A stretch of DNA of 34,033 bases from Bacteroidales bacterium (GCA_021740425.1 JAIOZV010000016.1:1-34033), one strand, 5' to 3'. Positions 24,719 to 32,787 are shown, counted from the stretch's first letter. Numbers and translations: made by a program. The notes: generated by a model not told the origin, from the sequence alone.

Positions 24719-26488
24719 CTAATCAATAAACACTTCCTTCTTCCGGTCAAAATAGTGCGTATGCAGCAAATGATGTGCTTTCTCACTCATGGGTTTACCA
24801 AGAAACTCTTCGTATAATTTTTGCACATATTTGTTTTCATGCGACTTTCTGATGGTTTTTTGAGCATCTTCCTGGTAAATGGCTTTTTGCCTTGCTTTTA
24901 AAATACTGGTATCGCCATGAATATACGGTTGTCCACCGCCACCAATACACCCGCCCGGGCAGGCCATAATTTCGATGGCATGATACTGACTTTTTCCTGC
25001 TTTGATATCCTCGAGTAATTTACGTGCATTCCCCAGGCCGTGAGCAATCCCAATACTAATGGGCAATCCATCAAAATCGATGGTTGCTGACCGAATACCT
25101 TCCATTCCGCGCAATTCTTCAAAATCAACTTTAGGAAGTTCCTTTTGTGTATGTACTTCGTAGGCGGTACGAACAGCAGCTTCAATTACTCCACCGGTGG
25201 TTCCAAAAATCACAGAAGCACCTGTTGATTCACCCATCGGATTATCAAAATCAGCATCCTCCAGGCCGAGAAAGTCGATGTTGGCTTGCTTAATCAGGTT
25301 TGCAAGTTCGCGCGTTGAAATAGAATAATCCACATCCGGATTTCCGTCCACTTTGAACTCATCGCGAGAACATTCATATTTTTTGGCGACACAAGGCATG
25401 ATCGAAACCACCACAAGTTTTTTCCTGTCCACATTAATTTTATCCGCAAAGTAGGTTTTGGCTATGGCTCCAAACATTTGCTGCGGCGAACGTGCTGTTG
25501 AGGGAATGTCCTTCATTTCCGGAAACTGGTGTTCGAAAAATTTTACCCAGGCAGGGCAGCAGGATGTAAGTATGGGCAGATGAACATTGGTATCGCCGTT
25601 CAGATGTTTTGACAGGCGATCGAGCAATTCTGTACCCTCCTCCATAATGGTGAGGTCGGCAGCAAAATCCGTGTCAAATACATAATCGAAACCGAGTTCG
25701 CGAAGAGCTGCTGCCATTTTTCCGGTAACGAGGGTTCCGGGCTCCATTCCAAATTCTTCGCCCAGGGCGGCACGAACTGCAGGCGCGGTTTGTACAATCA
25801 CTGTTTTCCCTGGATCGGCAAGGTCGTTGATGAGTTGGTTGGTATGATCAACTTCGGTTAGTGCGCCTGTTGGGCAAACATTTACACATTGCCCGCAATA
25901 GGTGCAAACGCTATGATCGAGATTCATTTCGAAAGCAGGGGCAACCACCGATTGAAAACCGCGGTTGATGGCTGAAAGCACACCAACAGTTTGTACTTCG
26001 TTGCACATTACTTCGCATCGGCGACACATAATACATTTGTCCACATCGCGAATGATGGCTGGAGAAGTATCCTCGCGGTAGGTGCTTTGCTCTCCCTGGT
26101 AGGGAATTTCACGAATACCGAGTTTATGGGCAAGATCCTGTAACTCACAGTTACCTGATTTGGCGCAAATAAGACAATCGAAAGGGTGGTCGGAAAGGAT
26201 GAGCTGAACCACAGTTTTGCGGGCATTGAGCACCCTGATTGAATGTGTGTGCACAACCATTCCTTCGGCACAATCGGTGGCACAGGCAGGAGCAAGGTTG
26301 CGACGGCCATCAACTTCAACCACACATACACGACATCCGCCGGGTTTATTTTCGATATTCAAATCTCCCAAATTCATGTAACATAAAGTGGGTATGTGAA
26401 TACCTATATTTTTTGCAGCCTGAAGGATGGTTGTTCCCTTTTCTACTTCAACTGTTTTTTTATCAATAATTAATTTGATCATTTCCAT
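24719..26488 (-). CDS. hydA: [FeFe] hydrogenase catalytic subunit (HydA/HndD type)
   Basis: The 589-residue protein has the modular order of NADH-linked hydrogenases. A plant-type [2Fe-2S] domain (C36, C52, C55, C69) is followed by the His-Cys3 cluster (H101, C105, C108, C114), a two-[4Fe-4S] ferredoxin (C152 to C205) and the H-cluster domain. The three H-cluster signatures are intact: LTSCCPAW (C310, C311), IMPCVAKKYE (C366) and IMACPGGCIGGGGQP (C510, C514). A small-subunit-like tail ends it. It produces or oxidises H2. With HydB and HydC it probably forms a group A3 complex, possibly electron-bifurcating with NADH and ferredoxin. Maturases HydEFG are not in the window. Confidence 0.96.
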   Translation of the reverse strand: MEMIKLIIDKKTVEVEKGTTILQAAKNIGIHIPTLCYMNLGDLNIENKPGGCRVCVVEVDGRRNLAPACATDCAEGMVVHTHSIRVLNARKTVVQLILSDHPFDCLICAKSGNCELQDLAHKLGIREIPYQGEQSTYREDTSPAIIRDVDKCIMCRRCEVMCNEVQTVGVLSAINRGFQSVVAPAFEMNLDHSVCTYCGQCVNVCPTGALTEVDHTNQLINDLADPGKTVIVQTAPAVRAALGEEFGMEPGTLVTGKMAAALRELGFDYVFDTDFAADLTIMEEGTELLDRLSKHLNGDTNVHLPILTSCCPAWVKFFEHQFPEMKDIPSTARSPQQMFGAIAKTYFADKINVDRKKLVVVSIMPCVAKKYECSRDEFKVDGNPDVDYSISTRELANLIKQANIDFLGLEDADFDNPMGESTGASVIFGTTGGVIEAAVRTAYEVHTQKELPKVDFEELRGMEGIRSATIDFDGLPISIGIAHGLGNARKLLEDIKAGKSQYHAIEIMACPGGCIGGGGQPYIHGDTSILKARQKAIYQEDAQKTIRKSHENKYVQKLYEEFLGKPMSEKAHHLLHTHYFDRKKEVFID

Positions 26489-26506
26489 GATTACTTCTTT
26501 GAATGA

Positions 26507-28300
26507 TTAAACTATTTCGATGGCGTTAAATTTACATTTCTCCATACAGGTACCGCATTTGATACACACAGTCTGGTCGATCACATGTAATTGCTTTCGT
26601 TCGCCCGAAATGCAATTCACAGGGCAATTTCTGGCACAAGCCGTGCAACCCACACAATTTTCAGGTATGATTATATATTGCATCAATGATTTGCATGAAC
26701 CTGCCCTGCACTTATGCCCCTCAACATGTTCGAGATATTCTTCCCAGAAATTATCCATGGTAGAAAGCACAGGATTGGGGGCTGTTTGACCCAATCCACA
26801 CAGGGAAGTATCTTTGATGACATGGCTAAGGGTTTTCAGCTTATCCAGGGTTTCCATAGTTCCTTCACCTTTGGTGATGGTTTCGAGCATTTCGTGCAGG
26901 CGCTTGTTGCCAATACGACAAGGGCTGCATTTCCCGCAGGATTCCTCCACGGTGAAGTCGAGATAGTATTTTGCCACTGAAACCATGCAATCGTCTTCAT
27001 CCATCACGATCATACCACCGGAACCCATCATCGATCCGGCTTCAATCAATGTATCGTATTCGATGGGAGTATCAAGATGTTTTTGGGTTAAACACCCACC
27101 GGAAGGCCCACCTGTTTGTACGGCTTTAAATGCTTTGCCATCTTTAATACCACCGCCGATTTCAAAGATCACTTCACGCAGGGTGGTTCCCATCGGAACC
27201 TCAATCAAACCCACATTATTGATTTTACCGGCAAGCGCAAATACTTTGGTGCCTTTCGACCTTTCGGTACCAATACTTGCAAACCATTTTGCCCCTTTGT
27301 TGAAAATAACAGGGATATTGGCAAAAGTTTCCACATTATTAACGTTGGTAGGCTTGCCAAGATAACCTTCTACGGATGGGAAAGGTGGTTTGAAAGTTGG
27401 TTCGCCACGACTTCCTTCCATGGAGTGAATGAGAGCAGTTTCTTCACCGCAAACAAAAGCCCCTGCACCGTATCTGAGTTCGATTTCAAAATCGAAGCCG
27501 CTGCCAAAAATATCTTTCCCCAAAAGGCCATATTCCATAGCCTGATCGATGGCAATTTTTAGACGTTTGATAGCCAGCGGGTACTCAGCGCGTATATAAA
27601 TCAAACCTTTGGTTGCACCGATGGCCCAGCCACAAATGGCCATGGCTTCGAGCACAGCGTGTGGATCGCCCTCCAGGATCGAACGATCCATAAAGGCACC
27701 GGGGTCGCCTTCGTCGGCATTACAAACCACATATTTTTGATCAGCCTGACTTTTCCGGGTGATCTCCCATTTAAGTCCGGTAGGGAAACCTCCACCTCCG
27801 CGGCCACGCAAACCCGATTCCTTCACAACATTGCAGGTTTCCTCGGGAGTCATGCCGGCCAGCACATTACCTAAAGCAATGTATGCATCTCTTGAAATGG
27901 CTTCATCAATATTTTCAGGATCGATAAAACCACAATTCCGAAGCGCAATACGAATTTGCTTTTGATAAAAACCCATGTGTTTTGAATCTGTAATATGCTT
28001 TTTTGTTTCAGGATCAACATAAAGCAATCGTTCTACTCTTCTTCCCTTCACCAAATGTTCCATGACGATTTCTTTCGAATCCTCAGGAGTAACCCTTGTA
28101 TAGAATGTGTTATCGGGAAGCACCTTAACAATCGGTCCTTTTTCACAAAAGCCAAAACATCCTGTGGTAACAACTTTGGCATCCGATGAAAGGCCATTCT
28201 CTCTGATTTCGTTGTTGAGCATATTAACAATCCTGTCGCTTTCAGATGCTTTACAACCGGTACCACCACAAACAAGCAGATGATATTTATAATTAGCCAT
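26507..28300 (-). CDS. hydB: NADH-binding flavoprotein subunit HydB (NuoF-like)
   Basis: The 597-residue protein starts with a thioredoxin-like [2Fe-2S] domain (C11, C16, C48, C52). The NuoF core follows, with NADH/FMN loops GLRGRGGGGFPTGLKWE and YGAGAFVCGEETALIHSMEG and the [4Fe-4S] motif SCGKCSPCRIG (C455, C458, C461) with C501. The C-terminus is a two-[4Fe-4S] ferredoxin (C549-C559, C579-C589). These are all the modules expected of HydB, the flavin site where NADH and ferredoxin electrons meet. It lies 16 bp after the HndB-like gene and 18 bp before hydA. Confidence 0.95.
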   Translation of the reverse strand: MANYKYHLLVCGGTGCKASESDRIVNMLNNEIRENGLSSDAKVVTTGCFGFCEKGPIVKVLPDNTFYTRVTPEDSKEIVMEHLVKGRRVERLLYVDPETKKHITDSKHMGFYQKQIRIALRNCGFIDPENIDEAISRDAYIALGNVLAGMTPEETCNVVKESGLRGRGGGGFPTGLKWEITRKSQADQKYVVCNADEGDPGAFMDRSILEGDPHAVLEAMAICGWAIGATKGLIYIRAEYPLAIKRLKIAIDQAMEYGLLGKDIFGSGFDFEIELRYGAGAFVCGEETALIHSMEGSRGEPTFKPPFPSVEGYLGKPTNVNNVETFANIPVIFNKGAKWFASIGTERSKGTKVFALAGKINNVGLIEVPMGTTLREVIFEIGGGIKDGKAFKAVQTGGPSGGCLTQKHLDTPIEYDTLIEAGSMMGSGGMIVMDEDDCMVSVAKYYLDFTVEESCGKCSPCRIGNKRLHEMLETITKGEGTMETLDKLKTLSHVIKDTSLCGLGQTAPNPVLSTMDNFWEEYLEHVEGHKCRAGSCKSLMQYIIIPENCVGCTACARNCPVNCISGERKQLHVIDQTVCIKCGTCMEKCKFNAIEIV

Positions 28301-28316
28301 AATCTTTTCTTATAAT

Positions 28317-28712
28317 TTAATCGTCAATTGTATTGTAATTGGCAGGAATTATCCCTTCTACAAGTTCACCACCGCGAATATATTTCTCGATGATTTCGTC
28401 AGCTTTTTCCACATCAACCCAGCCAAAAACTACCGGATCCTTTCCGGGAAGAATTACCTCGATGGTAGGCTCGGCATAGCTGTATCCCATATCACCGGTT
28501 TGCGTTACAACAGCATCAACATTGCGTTTTTCAAGTTCATCCACCAGGAAGATAAAAACTTCTTTTGCTCCCGAAGCTATTCCACTGGTTGCCATTCCTA
28601 CCCTAATTTGAACCATGGCTTCAGGACTATCAGCATTTTCCCTGAGCCTGATTTTCTGCTGAAGTTCATCTTTGATCTTTCTGAGATCATTTAATGATGT
28701 GATTTTTGCCAT
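28317..28712 (-). CDS. HndB-like ferredoxin-fold protein without cluster cysteines
   Basis: The 131-residue protein has the position and fold of HndB, the thioredoxin-like [2Fe-2S] subunit of NADP(H)-linked hydrogenases: RVGMATSGIASGAKEVFIFL, VTQTGDMGYSYAEPTIEV, then KADEIIEKYI. It contains no cysteine at all. Where the family has Cys it shows S43, D74 and S78, so it cannot carry a [2Fe-2S] cluster. A structural or assembly role in the hydrogenase complex is more likely. It is the first gene of the hydrogenase operon, 16 bp before hydB. Confidence 0.85.
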   Translation of the reverse strand: MAKITSLNDLRKIKDELQQKIRLRENADSPEAMVQIRVGMATSGIASGAKEVFIFLVDELEKRNVDAVVTQTGDMGYSYAEPTIEVILPGKDPVVFGWVDVEKADEIIEKYIRGGELVEGIIPANYNTIDD

Positions 28713-28759
28713 TAAACTATTGTTTTATTGTTAACCAAAATGTTTAAATCAATCGCCGG

Positions 28760-28791
28760 CAAAAATATTTCTTAAATCAGTTCTGACCAAA
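28760..28791 (-). promoter_or_regulatory. Promoter of the hydrogenase operon
   Basis: On the minus strand TTTG (28791-28788) is followed after 20 bp by TATTTTTG (28767-28760), matching the Bacteroidota minus-33 and minus-7 elements. The start codon is 47 bp further downstream. Confidence 0.62.
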
Positions 28792-28796
28792 TTAAT

Positions 28797-28831
28797 TTGT
28801 TAAATGTTTCACATTGTTAAATTAATAACAT
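28797..28831. promoter_or_regulatory. Tandem palindromic operators upstream of the hydrogenase operon
   Basis: Two 16-bp palindromes sit head to tail: TGTTAAATGTTTCACA (core 28798-28813) and TGTTAAATTAATAACA (core 28815-28830), centres 17 bp apart. Both fit TGTTA-N6-T(A/C)ACA. They resemble Rex operators (TTGTTAANNNNTTAACAA) and CRP/FNR-type sites. They lie just upstream of the minus-33 element, 31 bp from the minus-7 box. Confidence 0.65.
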
Positions 28832-28883
28832 TAAATTAATATGGAATGATAAAGCAGGACGATTTTTCGCGATTTTTCGAGAC

Positions 28884-29441
28884 TCACATTTGGCCATTAT
28901 CTGATATCAGGGTGTCCAAATTGTTTTGGATAAATTCATTCAGTACAACTCTAACTTCGGGATGGTTAAGACGAAGCCCACCAAGTGCATCGCTGATTTC
29001 GGCTGAATCAAAACTGAAAGAACCTTTATCAGTATATTGATGATAGATAAAATGAATTTCAGGGTTTGAGATTAATAACATATTTAAAGTACCCGACAAG
29101 TCTCCAAGCGGCTGACGGTCGATGTGGGTCAAGCCTAATCGAACATCAACCCTTGTGCCTTTTCCTTGTTCTGATTGTATCGAAAATTCACCTCCCGTAA
29201 GCTCTGCATGAAATTTTAGAAGGGATGTACCCATTCCAATACGCCTTTTTGCCTTGCTTGTAAAAAAAGGATCGCTGATGCGCTGCAACTGATCGGGCTC
29301 AATACCTTTTCCATTATCCTTTATCGAAATCCGAAGTACATCCCCGGCAACTTCTTCGCCAATTTCAATCTCAATTTTGGTTGCCCCTGCAACAATTGAA
29401 TTGTTTACGATATCGATGATATTTTCACAGATTTCTTTCAT
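28884..29441 (-). CDS. GHKL-family ATPase (histidine kinase-like, no receiver or dimerisation domain)
   Basis: Residues 1-105 form a complete Bergerat ATP-binding fold: N-box IIDIVNNSIVAGATKIEI, G1 DNGKGIEPD, F-box DPFFTSK and G2 IGMGTSLLKFH. No phospho-accepting His domain precedes it. The remaining 80 residues (LGDLSGTLNMLLISNPEIHF onward) are not recognised. It overlaps the PHP gene by four bases and ends the putative sensory operon, 171 bp before the hydrogenase operon start. It might phosphorylate or allosterically signal to a partner; the target is unknown. Confidence 0.82.
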   Translation of the reverse strand: MKEICENIIDIVNNSIVAGATKIEIEIGEEVAGDVLRISIKDNGKGIEPDQLQRISDPFFTSKAKRRIGMGTSLLKFHAELTGGEFSIQSEQGKGTRVDVRLGLTHIDRQPLGDLSGTLNMLLISNPEIHFIYHQYTDKGSFSFDSAEISDALGGLRLNHPEVRVVLNEFIQNNLDTLISDNGQM

Positions 29442-30199
29442 CCTTTATCAAAAACTGGTTTTACCATTCGCCCTTCCATGCCCGATAATGCCTTTTTAAT
29501 TTCAGAAAAATGCAGTTTCTTTAAGGTAAATTCAGAAAACGGGGCACCAACATCATTTATAAAATGGGCATCCGAACCGGCGAGTATGACTTTCTTTTCA
29601 AGACAGGGAAATCGGCGGATTAAATCATCGGCCTTCCCGTATTTTGAAATTTCATAAGCATCGGCATTTAAATCGGGGGGCACAAATCCAAGTTGACTTG
29701 TAAGACTGAAAGCCTGGCGATCGATATGAGCAGGGATAAAAATACCTTCTAGCTGATGCACTTTTTTTTCAATTTCATCGATTGATAAATTTGTGGCATT
29801 GATAAGCATCCATTCAACCTGGCCAAGAATATTCTCCAGTTCGTCAACGATAAGTTGGTATCCAAATTTTTCCGGATTATTCGGGGTTTTAAGAATATGT
29901 GCATCAACAAATTCCTGGAAAATTTTCAACACCTTTTCAGTTTCAAAAAAAGCCAGGCAATGCACCTCTTCAACCGTAGTAACTTCCATCCCCGTCAAAA
30001 CAAAAATTCCTGATTTTTCAGCCAGCTTTTTTGTGACCATTGCATTTTGCATTGCATTATGATCAGCAATCCCAAGAATATCAAGATCTTTTTCGATGGC
30101 TCTTTTCACTATATTCGCCGGACTCATTTCGAGGCTGCCACAGGGGCTCAGCACCGTATGAATATGCAGATCGGCTTTATATGTGTGTAATGAGTCCAA
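29438..30199 (-). CDS. PHP-domain metal-dependent phosphoesterase
   Basis: The 253-residue protein carries the PHP metal-site motifs in order: DLHIHTVLSPCG (HxH), GIADHNAMQNA, GMEVTTVEEVHCLAFF, FIPAHIDRQAF and LAGSDAHFINDVG. All expected ligands are present, so it should be an active metal-dependent phosphoesterase, perhaps acting on a nucleotide or a signalling phosphate. It sits in the hydrogenase-sensor operon, 24 bp after the second DRTGG gene and overlapping the GHKL gene. The substrate cannot be deduced. Confidence 0.85.
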   Translation of the reverse strand: MDSLHTYKADLHIHTVLSPCGSLEMSPANIVKRAIEKDLDILGIADHNAMQNAMVTKKLAEKSGIFVLTGMEVTTVEEVHCLAFFETEKVLKIFQEFVDAHILKTPNNPEKFGYQLIVDELENILGQVEWMLINATNLSIDEIEKKVHQLEGIFIPAHIDRQAFSLTSQLGFVPPDLNADAYEISKYGKADDLIRRFPCLEKKVILAGSDAHFINDVGAPFSEFTLKKLHFSEIKKALSGMEGRMVKPVFDKG

Positions 30200-30223
30200 T
30201 TTTTACAAAGTAAAAAAGGATGA

Positions 30224-30559
30224 TTATGAATGAAGAACCTGGTAGAGTCTTCCTCCGAATTCAAAAGCACTCATCGAAGTGGAGATGATGGGGATACCTT
30301 CGCTCTCCGCTGCTTCAATCAATTCTGCGGAAGCTATATTATTGTTTGCAATTACCACACAGGACAACTCTTTAAGAGAGGCTATTGCCGCCACATTTTT
30401 GTGTGTCTGTATGGTGATCCACAGCATATTTTCATCGGCATTGCCCATAACATCGCTGAGCAGATCAGAAGAATAAGCGCCGGATATGGTTTTCTCACAG
30501 GCATCTTTTCCTGCCAGCAGGGTGGTATTTTCCCAGTTCACAATATCAATTACCTTCAT
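30224..30559 (-). CDS. DRTGG-domain protein (second copy)
   Basis: The 111-residue protein resembles the DRTGG domain (GAYSSDLLSDVMGNADENMLWI, then IPIISTSMSAFEFGGRLYQVL). It is homologous to the other small DRTGG protein of this operon (32338-32676), with the same SDL(L/M)SDV signature. DRTGG domains are regulatory modules, often linked to kinases or CBS domains. The ATG at 30559 overlaps the 3' end of the HydS-like gene by 14 bases, implying coupling. A longer start at 30634 would put 25 extra residues inside that gene. Confidence 0.78.
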   Translation of the reverse strand: MKVIDIVNWENTTLLAGKDACEKTISGAYSSDLLSDVMGNADENMLWITIQTHKNVAAIASLKELSCVVIANNNIASAELIEAAESEGIPIISTSMSAFEFGGRLYQVLHS

Positions 30560-31910
30560 GTTTTGCTCCTTTCTTTGAACAATCTTTGTTGAGGGATTCA
30601 TCTCCCCATATTTTTTGAATGATTCTGCCTGCATGATCGCGATCGATCAGGCTGGTATGTTGAATAAAAATGCAATTTGAAATGTTGGCACGTTTTTGAG
30701 CGACATCTTCCGCCAGTGCCCGACAATTTGGAGATCCGCATGCACCACAATCAAACCCCGGAAGGAAACACATCAACTCCCTGATACGTTCCATTTTTTT
30801 TAGGGCGGTGCCCAGATCTTCATCTAGTTTGACCGGCCTGGCGTCGATGGTATCCAAAGTCATTTTACTTTCAAGAAAAGCACTTGCTTCGGTTTTTTCC
30901 TTTCCGGTAAGCGATTTGTTATTGGTTTTTTGCTGTGATAGGGAGGCTCTTCTAAGTAAACGACCCTGGACAAGAAAGCGGTTGGATGCACAGAGAATGC
31001 CCCCGGCGCAACTTTCATCGCAGGCTCGAAGTTCAAGAAAATCCACATTATTTATTTCTTCGTTCTCCAGCTTTTCCAGGAATTCATCCACATTGTTAAT
31101 TCCATCGATGGCCAGGGTGGTATACTTCATGTGTTTGGCCTCCCCGTTGGTAAGGCTCCAGGTAATGGCATCAGCACCCAAATGCGTGCGCTCGTCTGCA
31201 GCAGAAATACCCTCTTCGTTTTTGAGCAAATACATGATTTTATTGAACAGGGAATCAATATTGATCACCCCATCAATAATGCTTTTTTCTTCGCCCACCG
31301 GGCTTTTAATGGCAGCAATTTTAGCTGCGCAGGGGGTGATATAAAACATCCCGATTTCATTTTCATCATGACCTTCGTTGAGGAGGTTATTTTTTACCAG
31401 TTCGGCGGTGAGGTCGTGCGGGGGTTTTAGGAGGATGAAATGGTCGGTGAGTGCCGGAAACCTTACCTGAATCAGGCGAACAGTTGCCGGACAAAATGTT
31501 GAGATTAAAGGCCGGGCAGCATTTTTTTGCTGATATTCCATCATTTTCTCCTTCAGAAAATTGACTGACTGCTCTACCTCAAAAACACGCGAAAATCCAA
31601 GTTTATGAATGGCCTGATAGATTTGGCCGGTTGAAACATTATCAGGAAACTGAGCCATCATTACTGCCGGAACAAGTGCCACAGGCACTTTAAACCGATG
31701 AATGGCTGATAAATCATCCTCTTCAATTTTAAAGGCATGCACCGGACACGCACGGTAGCACTCGCCACAGTCGATGCAACGATTGGCCATCAATTCAGCC
31801 TTTCCGCCACGAATACGAATGGCCTGTGTGGGGCATACCTTCATGCAATGGGTGCATCCCACACATATCGACTTGTCGACGCCAAATGCATGATGAAAGG
31901 TTTTCTTCAT
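30546..31910 (-). CDS. HydS-like putative sensory [FeFe]-hydrogenase
   Basis: The 454-residue protein has a two-[4Fe-4S] ferredoxin (C16, C19, C22, C26; C45, C48, C51, C55) and then an H-cluster domain with degenerate signatures: ISTFCPATV (C140), YITPCAAKI (C194) and ELRACDESCAGG (C297, C301). All four H-cluster ligand positions are kept, but the proton-shuttle Cys before C140 is Phe139. No PAS domain is present. An extra C-terminal Fe-S domain follows (CGACGSPNC, then C413). This pattern, and the DRTGG, ATPase and PHP neighbours, fit the HydS proteins thought to sense H2 or redox state rather than turn it over fast. Its start overlaps the preceding ATPase stop by one base. Confidence 0.88.
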   Translation of the reverse strand: MKKTFHHAFGVDKSICVGCTHCMKVCPTQAIRIRGGKAELMANRCIDCGECYRACPVHAFKIEEDDLSAIHRFKVPVALVPAVMMAQFPDNVSTGQIYQAIHKLGFSRVFEVEQSVNFLKEKMMEYQQKNAARPLISTFCPATVRLIQVRFPALTDHFILLKPPHDLTAELVKNNLLNEGHDENEIGMFYITPCAAKIAAIKSPVGEEKSIIDGVINIDSLFNKIMYLLKNEEGISAADERTHLGADAITWSLTNGEAKHMKYTTLAIDGINNVDEFLEKLENEEINNVDFLELRACDESCAGGILCASNRFLVQGRLLRRASLSQQKTNNKSLTGKEKTEASAFLESKMTLDTIDARPVKLDEDLGTALKKMERIRELMCFLPGFDCGACGSPNCRALAEDVAQKRANISNCIFIQHTSLIDRDHAGRIIQKIWGDESLNKDCSKKGAKHEGN

Positions 31911-32326
31911 TATTTTGAAAAGTAATTCATTAAAACAACTTCTGTCCCTACATTTACTGTACTTAGGATTTCCATAAAATCCGAATTCTTTTTCATATTC
32001 GGGAGCCCCATGCCGGCTCCAAAACCCATTTCTCGCACAGCAGGCGAAGCAGTGGTAAAACCAAGTTCCATGGCTTTTTCCACATCCGGAATACCGGGGC
32101 CGGAATCCTTAAGAACGATTTTAATTTTTTCGGCATCAATAGTTACCGTAGCTAAACCATTGAAGGCGTGGGCCACAATATTCACTTCACCCTCGTACAA
32201 AGCCACAACAATGCGTTTGATAATCTTCGGGTCGACATTAAGCTGCTTGAGTACTTTTTTTACTTCGCTGCTCGCATAGCCGGCCCGGTTAAAATTGCCT
32301 CCCTGTATTTTGTACTTTAACTCCAT
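31910..32326 (-). CDS. RsbT/RsbW-type ATPase (anti-sigma/serine kinase-like)
   Basis: The 138-residue protein is a compact HATPase_c_2 domain: N-box ALYEGEVNIVAHAF, G1 DSGPGIPD, G2 GFGAGMGLPNMKK. The motifs match the RsbT/RsbW/SpoIIAB family, which act as serine kinases or anti-sigma factors in partner-switching cascades. No anti-anti-sigma or sigma gene is visible. It follows the first DRTGG gene by 11 bp and overlaps the HydS-like gene by one base, so its output is presumably tied to that sensor. Confidence 0.83.
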   Translation of the reverse strand: MELKYKIQGGNFNRAGYASSEVKKVLKQLNVDPKIIKRIVVALYEGEVNIVAHAFNGLATVTIDAEKIKIVLKDSGPGIPDVEKAMELGFTTASPAVREMGFGAGMGLPNMKKNSDFMEILSTVNVGTEVVLMNYFSK

Positions 32327-32337
32327 AAGTATACAAC

Positions 32338-32676
32338 TCAGAAAACAGGTTGAATGCCCAATTGATATAAAATGCCGGAAACCCTGAAAACCGAATATGG
32401 GGTAGTAATAATCACCATGTTGTTTTCGGAAGCCAGTTGAACAATTTGGCCATCAATATTTTTTCCTCTCGCGAAGATAATATAGCGGATATCGGCCATC
32501 TCAGCAGTACGGATGGTTTGCAGGTTTGCCAATCCTGTGATCAGCAGGATGTCTTCCTTTTCAACGGTCAACACATCGCTCATCAGATCTGAAGCGAAGG
32601 CAAAGTCCACATTATTTTGTAACAAATCCAGGCCCACCCGGACTGTTCCGTTAATTTCACTGACAATGGTTTTCAT
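32338..32676 (-). CDS. DRTGG-domain protein (first copy)
   Basis: The 112-residue protein starts MKTIVSEINGTVRVGLDLLQ and has ASDLMSDVLTVEKEDILLITG, ADIRYIIFARGKNID and IITTPYSVFRVSGILYQLGI, as in DRTGG domains. It is the first gene of the putative sensory operon. An ATG at 32736 is excluded because it lies upstream of the promoter minus-7 box. The ATG at 32682 (adding Met-Glu) is an equally possible start. Confidence 0.78.
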   Translation of the reverse strand: MKTIVSEINGTVRVGLDLLQNNVDFAFASDLMSDVLTVEKEDILLITGLANLQTIRTAEMADIRYIIFARGKNIDGQIVQLASENNMVIITTPYSVFRVSGILYQLGIQPVF

Positions 32677-32716
32677 TTCCATAATTCCAACAATGATGTC
32701 TGTATAATTTTCAAGG

Positions 32717-32746
32717 CAAAAGTACAATGATTTCATCTTACGCAAA
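32717..32746 (-). promoter_or_regulatory. Promoter of the HydS-like sensory operon
   Basis: On the minus strand TTTG (32746-32743) is followed after 18 bp by TACTTTTG (32724-32717), matching minus-33 and minus-7 elements. The first start codon is 35-41 bp downstream. Confidence 0.62.
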
Positions 32747-32752
32747 ATTTTT

Positions 32753-32787
32753 GTGTTATTTGTTTAACATTGTTATTTATTTAACAC
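32753..32787. promoter_or_regulatory. Tandem palindromic operators upstream of the HydS-like operon
   Basis: TGTTATTTGTTTAACA (core 32754-32769) and TGTTATTTATTTAACA (core 32771-32786) are in tandem, centres 17 bp apart, 30 bp from the minus-7 box. They fit the same TGTTA-N6-T(A/C)ACA pattern and layout as the pair before the hydrogenase operon. The rest of the 371-bp gap to 33047 shows no gene that I can support. Confidence 0.65.

Noticed and set aside
27116..27562. 148-codon plus-strand open frame opposite hydB
   Set aside because: It lies fully inside the NuoF core and has no motif. The codon bias of the minus-strand gene explains the open frame.
30808..31344. 178-codon plus-strand open frame opposite the HydS-like gene
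   Set aside because: It is a Ser-rich, low-information translation on the wrong strand of a motif-rich gene.
32683..32736. Longer DRTGG protein starting at ATG 32736
   Set aside because: That codon lies upstream of the best minus-7 box (32724-32717), so it should not be in the mRNA.
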